From positions 14,358,245-14,422,244 of the forward strand of contig NC_059374.1 in assembly GCF_019703515.2 (NCBI RefSeq): a stretch of DNA of 64,000 bases, written 5' to 3'. Source of the stretch: Myxocyprinus asiaticus (lineage: Eukaryota; Chordata; Actinopteri; Cypriniformes; Catostomidae). The notes under the pieces are model-generated. The model had not been told where the DNA came from, did no database searches, and saw only the letters and a list, made by a program, of their open reading frames with translations. The first letter of the stretch is position 1. Every line of letters starts with the position of its first letter. Positions 59,843 through 64,000 of this stretch are shown piece after piece. The position numbers and the translations under genes are program-made.

Positions 59843-61085
59843 CTATATTGCCAAAAGTATTCGCTCATCTGCCTTTAGACGCATATGAACTTAAGTGACA
59901 TCCCATTCTTAATCCATAGGGTTTAATATGATGTCGGCCCACCCTTTGCAGCTATAACAGCTTCAACTCTTCTGGGAAGGCTTTCCACAAGGTTTAGGAG
60001 TGTGTTTATGGGAATATTTGACCATTCTTCCAGAAGCGCATTTGTGAGGTCAGACACTGATGTTGGACGAGAAGGCCTGGCTCGCAGTCTTCGCTCTAAT
60101 TCATCACAAAGGTGCTCTATCGGGTTGAGGTCAGGACTCTGTGCAGGCCAGTCAAGTTCTTCCACACCAAACTCGCTCATCCATGTCTTTATGGACCTTG
60201 CTTTGTGCACTGGTGCGCAGTTATGTTGGAACAGGAAGGGGCCATCCCCAAACTGTTCCCACAAAGTTGGGAGCATGGAATTGTCCAAAATCTCTTGGTA
60301 TGCTGAAGCATTCAGAGTTCCTTTCACTGGAACTAAGGGGCCAAGCCCAGCTCCTGAAAAACAACCCCACACCATAATCCCCCCTCCACCAAACTTCACA
60401 GTTGGCACAATGCAGACAGACAAGTACCGTTCTCCTGGCAACCGCCAAACCCAGACTCGTCCACCAGATTGCCAGATGGAGAACCGTGATTCGTCACTCA
60501 AGAGAACGCGTCTCCACTGCTCTAGAGTCCAGTGGCGGCGTGCTTTACACCACTGCATCCGACGCTTTGCATTGCACTTGGTGATGCATGGCTTGGATGC
60601 AGCTGCTCGGCCATGGAAACCCATTCCATGAAGCTCTCTATGCACTGTTCTTGAGCTAATCTGAAGGCCACATGAACTTTGGAGGTCTGTAGCGATTGAC
60701 TCTGCAGAAAGTTGGCGACATCTGCGCACTATGCGCCTCAGCATCCGCTGACCACGCTCTGTCATTTTACGTGGCCTACCACTTTGTGGCTGAGTTGCTG
60801 TCAGTCCCAATCGCTTCCACTTTGTTATAATACCACTGACAGTTGACTGTGGAATATGTAGTAGCGAGGAAATTTCACGACTGGACTTGTTGCACAGGTG
60901 GCATCCTATCACAGTACCACGCTGGAATTCACTGAGCTCCTGAGAGCGGCCCATTCTTTCACAAATGTTTGTAGAAGCAGTCTGCATGCCTAGGTGCTTC
61001 ATTTTATACACCTGTGGCCATGGAAGTGATTGAAACACCTGAATTCAATTATTTGGATGGGTGAGCGAATACTTTTGGCAATATA

Positions 61086-61086
<1 letters not shown>
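59843..61086 (-). mobile_element. Full-length Tc1-like element
   Basis: Terminal inverted repeats of 25 nt are identical (ctatattgccaaaagtattc plus gctca at 59843-59867; reverse complement at 61062-61086). Between them is one transposase gene with an uninterrupted frame. A TA/CA microsatellite directly abuts the right end, so target-site bases cannot be judged there. The perfect ends suggest a fairly young insertion. Confidence 0.9.
59923..60954 (-). CDS. Tc1-like transposase, open frame but catalytic Asp replaced
   Basis: Cut-and-paste DDE transposase of 343 codons from [10 protein letters not shown] (ATG at 60954; an ATG 28 codons upstream also fits but the family starts at MGRS). Two helix-turn-helix regions lie near residues 5-110 ([20 protein letters not shown] and [19 protein letters not shown]). 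The catalytic domain has LLSDESRF with the first Asp, and ends in [10 protein letters not shown] with the Glu. The second-Asp position, normally QHDCAPVH, reads QHNCAPVH, a single G-to-A change at the codon, and the conserved Trp after PIEHL is Cys. No stop or frameshift is present, but the missing Asp should abolish catalysis. Confidence 0.88.
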   Translation of the reverse strand: MGRSQELSEFQRGTVIGCHLCNKSSREISSLLHIPQSTVSGIITKWKRLGLTATQPQSGRPRKMTERGQRMLRRIVRRCRQLSAESIATDLQSSCGLQISSRTVHRELHGMGFHGRAAASKPCITKCNAKRRMQWCKARRHWTLEQWRRVLLSDESRFSIWQSGGRVWVWRLPGERYLSVCIVPTVKFGGGGIMVWGCFSGAGLGPLVPVKGTLNASAYQEILDNSMLPTLWEQFGDGPFLFQHNCAPVHKARSIKTWMSEFGVEELDWPAQSPDLNPIEHLCDELERRLRARPSRPTSVSDLTNALLEEWSNIPINTLLNLVESLPRRVEAVIAAKGGPTSY

Positions 61087-61158
<72 letters not shown>

Positions 61159-61176
61159 TAAACACACACACACACT
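61087..61176. repeat. (TA)n(CA)n microsatellite
   Basis: About 60 bases of TA followed by CA repeats, next to the Tc1 right end. Confidence 0.9.
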
Positions 61177-62995
61177 GTAAGATATACATGTATTTGAGAA
61201 AATACAGAATAATTTAACATTCATTCTACATTTTCAATAAAAGTGTAAAATTCCCCTAAAAATAAATTTATTCACACAGAACTGACAGTTTTCAGTAAAT
61301 ATTGCTCATTGAAATGAACAGATTTTACTTATAAAGTTATATTTTGAACTTTACTTAATTTTATGCTCCATTTGCGACAATATATTGAGTTTATGCTCAG
61401 AGTTTGGGTTTATACAGTAAATATAATTTTACAGCAAAATATTGTAATATATATGTATATATATATATTACCATATAATTAACTGTAAAAATGTATATTA
61501 TGTTTAACAAGATAATTCATGTACTTTTTCAGTAAACTATTGTTAAAATACAAATTTTTCTCCCACAAGTCCCTGTAGTGTAGTTAATGTTTATTGCATT
61601 ATTTTAGTGTCAAATGTGTTACCCTGATGGTTTTTGCATCGGCTCATGTGTGTTTACCTTCCATTGTGGTGCGACCAGAAGCACGTTGCATCAGCAGTAT
61701 TGGAGATCTGGTTTCAAATCCTGTGTTGAAATCAGGGAGTAATCACGTTTACATATCAGTAACCAGAGTGATTCAGAGGTTGCATTTTTCCCTCTTACAT
61801 TTTTACTCCATTGATGGTTAGGTTTAGGTTTGTGGTTTGGGTTGTGGGGTACAGTTTATAAAATATGCATTCCACTTTACTGTATTACAGACTATACAGC
61901 TAAAAACAACTCGCTTCACGACTCGCTTTTGGCACCCCTCTGTGGATATTACACCTGGAAAGGGAGCTCACACATGCCTATGTGCCCAAAAACACTAACC
62001 GATTTGGCCACTGGGGGCAGTGTTTCGAATTTCGGTAAGCACAGATGGATTTTATCAACCTTCTGTTTCCAATTTCACTGTAAGATCAGTCTGAACGAGT
62101 TTGACTTTCTGTGTGATTATTCATAACTGTTTGCTTCCATTTGATTAAAGTAAGTTAATTGACGTTGCTTTCTTCTCCAATTACGATATATTATGTTTAT
62201 TTCTCCATAAAATTATTTCAATACAAACAGAACACAGCCTAAATAAATGAGTATAAGCGAAATCACTTACTCGTTCACCCTCTCTCTCTTTATAATGAAT
62301 GCCACATACTGCATTATATAGGGAATAAGGGCGATTGCATACTGTTCTGAAGGGAACTAACCAGTTAAAAGTGAAATGCCAGTTGATTAAAGATACCTCT
62401 GATTGGTCAATGACTCATGGCAGCCGCGAAAAGGTAAAACATTCTTGTCAACGTCATTCACAATGGAGCCGCCTCTCCCATCGAAACTTGCATTTACAAC
62501 ATACTATGTTAAACTACCTTAATATGCTACTAATAGCTCGTTTTTAATTTTGTGACCCTTCTTGATTTAAACATGGGCCTTGTCTGTCTGCACATGACAT
62601 ATTTCATTTGTTATAGAAACTGCAATGTCCTCCACCATTTTGTCCTCTCCAATGTGGAAACTCTGGTAAGAGGTAAACAAGCACCTTGAGTTTGTGTAAT
62701 TAATCAGTCTGTTGTGTCTCTCAGCTGTGATGAGCCTCAATGATGAAGTTGTTAGTTTAAAGCTGTTTAAAGCTATTTCCTAGCTTTAGTAGTGTAGTAG
62801 TAATACGAGCAATCATGGAGTGTTGTTGTATATAAACACTGAGTGACGCTGACTCACTTCGCGTCACCAACTGGCTCATATTACACACAAAAATGGTCTT
62901 TTGCCTCCACCTGCTGGCTAAAATATGTAATGTCACAAAATTAAATGTAAAGAGACAGATGGCTCTTAACAGATCTGCACTGCTCTTACACTTTA
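61177..62995. other. Intergenic, repeat fragments only
   Basis: AT-rich. 61740-62060 is a copy of the repeat at 26.7-27.4 kb, with the ggccactgggggcagtg core at 62014. No exon-like frame. Confidence 0.45.
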
Positions 62996-62999
62996 GTTT

Positions 63000-63150
63000 A
63001 GAATGGCATGAACACAGTGATACACACAGTGAAGCGTCCGAGTGCTGATGGTATGAGACCATCAGTACTCATTGAACGTCTCTCGTCCAGTCAGATTTGA
63101 GGACCGGAACTAACTGTTGTATATTATATTATATATTAAGCTCTAATATG
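63000..63150. repeat. Dispersed repeat (copy of 59.3 kb unit)
   Basis: Direct-orientation match to 59310-59480, sharing gtgatacacacagtgaagcg and aggaccggaactaactg. Confidence 0.55.
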
Positions 63151-63715
63151 TATATCTATCTGTGGGGGCCATGCTTTCTGTTGTAGGGCTCCCTGTTCTT
63201 CTAATCTATTCTATTCTATTTGCAAAAGGAATGTTTGGGAGTCGAAAATGTATATTTCCTATTGACACACTAAAGCTGAAGATATGTATGTAAATAAGCA
63301 TCTTAAGCAGGGATGTAAAAATTAAGTATGGATACTGAGTGAAAATTTACTCAATTAAAAGTATAAGTATCTAGCTAAAAATATGCTTGAGTAAAAGTAT
63401 AAAAGTATTCACATTAAGTTTAACGTAAGTGTTAAAAAGTAAAAAGTATCTTTTTTTCTAGCTAGAATTAAATCAAGAGAGGAGACTGTGTGAGAGAGGA
63501 TATTGTTAAATTCGATTTGTTTGTTAAGTCACCTTTACTATCTCCGACGACTGTTATATTTCTCCCCAAGTGGCATTTGCAACCTTGTCCTGGAATCATG
63601 TTACAATAACTATATTTTTGCATAATGATTTTATGTGGCCTGTTGTACATAACACTGCAATTGCATAGTGGAATAAACACTAGAGGCGCTAAAACAACAA
63701 TGACATTTATCCCCT
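63151..63715. other. Intergenic, repeat fragment
   Basis: 63300-63450 is part of a common agtaaaagtataaaagtat-type fish repeat. No gene seen. Confidence 0.4.
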
Positions 63716-63719
63716 TTCG

Positions 63720-64000
63720 CTCAAATCATGAGTAAAATGGCAGATTATCAGTTCTAAAACACTTTTAAAACACGCTCTGTTCCTCACACAATGCTATCTT
63801 ATGACATATAAACACTTTTACTATAGCGCATGACTTATTTTAACGTTTGCATTACATAATCAACTATATTTACAAGCTTGTTTAAGTGTGCGCGGTAGCT
63901 CAACTGATGGAGTGTTGCATATGCGATACAAAGCACCGGGGTACGAGTCCTGAAGAGCATGCAAGTTGACACGTGAGCCAATAAGTGTCGTAGAAGCACC
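63720..64000 (+). repeat. tRNA-derived SINE-like sequence, runs off the window
   Basis: 63893-63955 has a tRNA-like head: gcgcggtagctcaactgatg holds an A-box-like motif and ggtacgagtcc matches the B box at all but one or two positions. The acceptor stem does not pair, so it is not a tRNA gene. The upstream part is shared with 53640-53870 in inverted orientation. Confidence 0.55.

Noticed and set aside
60002..60631. 209-codon plus-strand frame
   Set aside because: Antisense shadow of the Tc1 transposase.
63893..63965. tRNA gene
   Set aside because: A- and B-box-like motifs are present but the acceptor stem does not pair and the anticodon arm is poor; better read as a SINE head.

Overview
The window reads as nuclear DNA of a teleost fish, most likely a cyprinid. 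Host coding sequence is sparse, split into short exons with GT/AG borders, and all of it lies on the minus strand. The rest is transposon-rich: Tc1/mariner, hAT-like, piggyBac-like and other TTAA-flanked elements, DIRS, Ty3/gypsy and LINE remnants, with CA, TA and GT microsatellites. This repeat mix is characteristic of cyprinid genomes.

Three host genes can be supported. (1) A prostacyclin-type prostanoid receptor (ptgir-like) has one large coding exon at 13813-14637, covering the N-terminus to transmembrane helix 6. Its last exon was not found in the window. (2) An SLC3A2/4F2hc-like amino-acid-transporter heavy chain has five exons between 42804 and 35874. Every intron phase fits, but codon 100 is an in-frame TAG and the C-terminal half was not found, so it is probably a pseudogene or null allele. 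(3) A complete PP2C-family phosphatase (ppm1n-like) has six coding exons between 57944 and 50516 that join into a 420-codon frame with all metal-binding acidic residues present.

Layout: 1-13.8 kb is repeats (hAT zinc-finger remnant, CA-rich tandem repeats, palindromic minisatellite, decayed Tc1 at 8.4-10.0 kb, reverse-oriented 28S rRNA fragment at 10.5-10.8 kb). 13.8-17.9 kb holds the ptgir exon, MITEs, a piggyBac-like element and a possible ptgir promoter. 18-29 kb holds a THAP-like fragment, a decayed DIRS element, an 821-bp solo LTR and a BED zinc-finger fragment. 29.2-33.8 kb is a pile-up of a Tc1 remnant, a gypsy element with integrase upstream of reverse transcriptase, and part of a second gypsy element ending in a clean 3' LTR. 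34-35.4 kb is a third Tc1 remnant and a 21-bp minisatellite. 35.8-42.9 kb is the slc3a2-like locus with a gag-only DIRS element in one intron. 44.7-47.2 kb is a 5'-truncated LINE abutting a telomere-motif repeat. 50.5-58 kb is ppm1n, with MITEs in its introns. 59.8-61.1 kb is a full-length Tc1 element whose transposase frame is open but has lost one catalytic aspartate. 61.2-64 kb is repeats, ending in a tRNA-derived SINE-like sequence.

The three host genes do not form a pathway. The receptor signals through G proteins at the plasma membrane, the 4F2hc-like protein would chaperone amino-acid exchangers, and the phosphatase is a soluble or peripheral Mg/Mn-dependent Ser/Thr phosphatase. I found no prokaryotic-type system, CRISPR array or operon. 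The most informative items are the single nonsense codon in an otherwise intact slc3a2-like frame, the integrase-first gypsy element, the rRNA fragment and the nested insertions.
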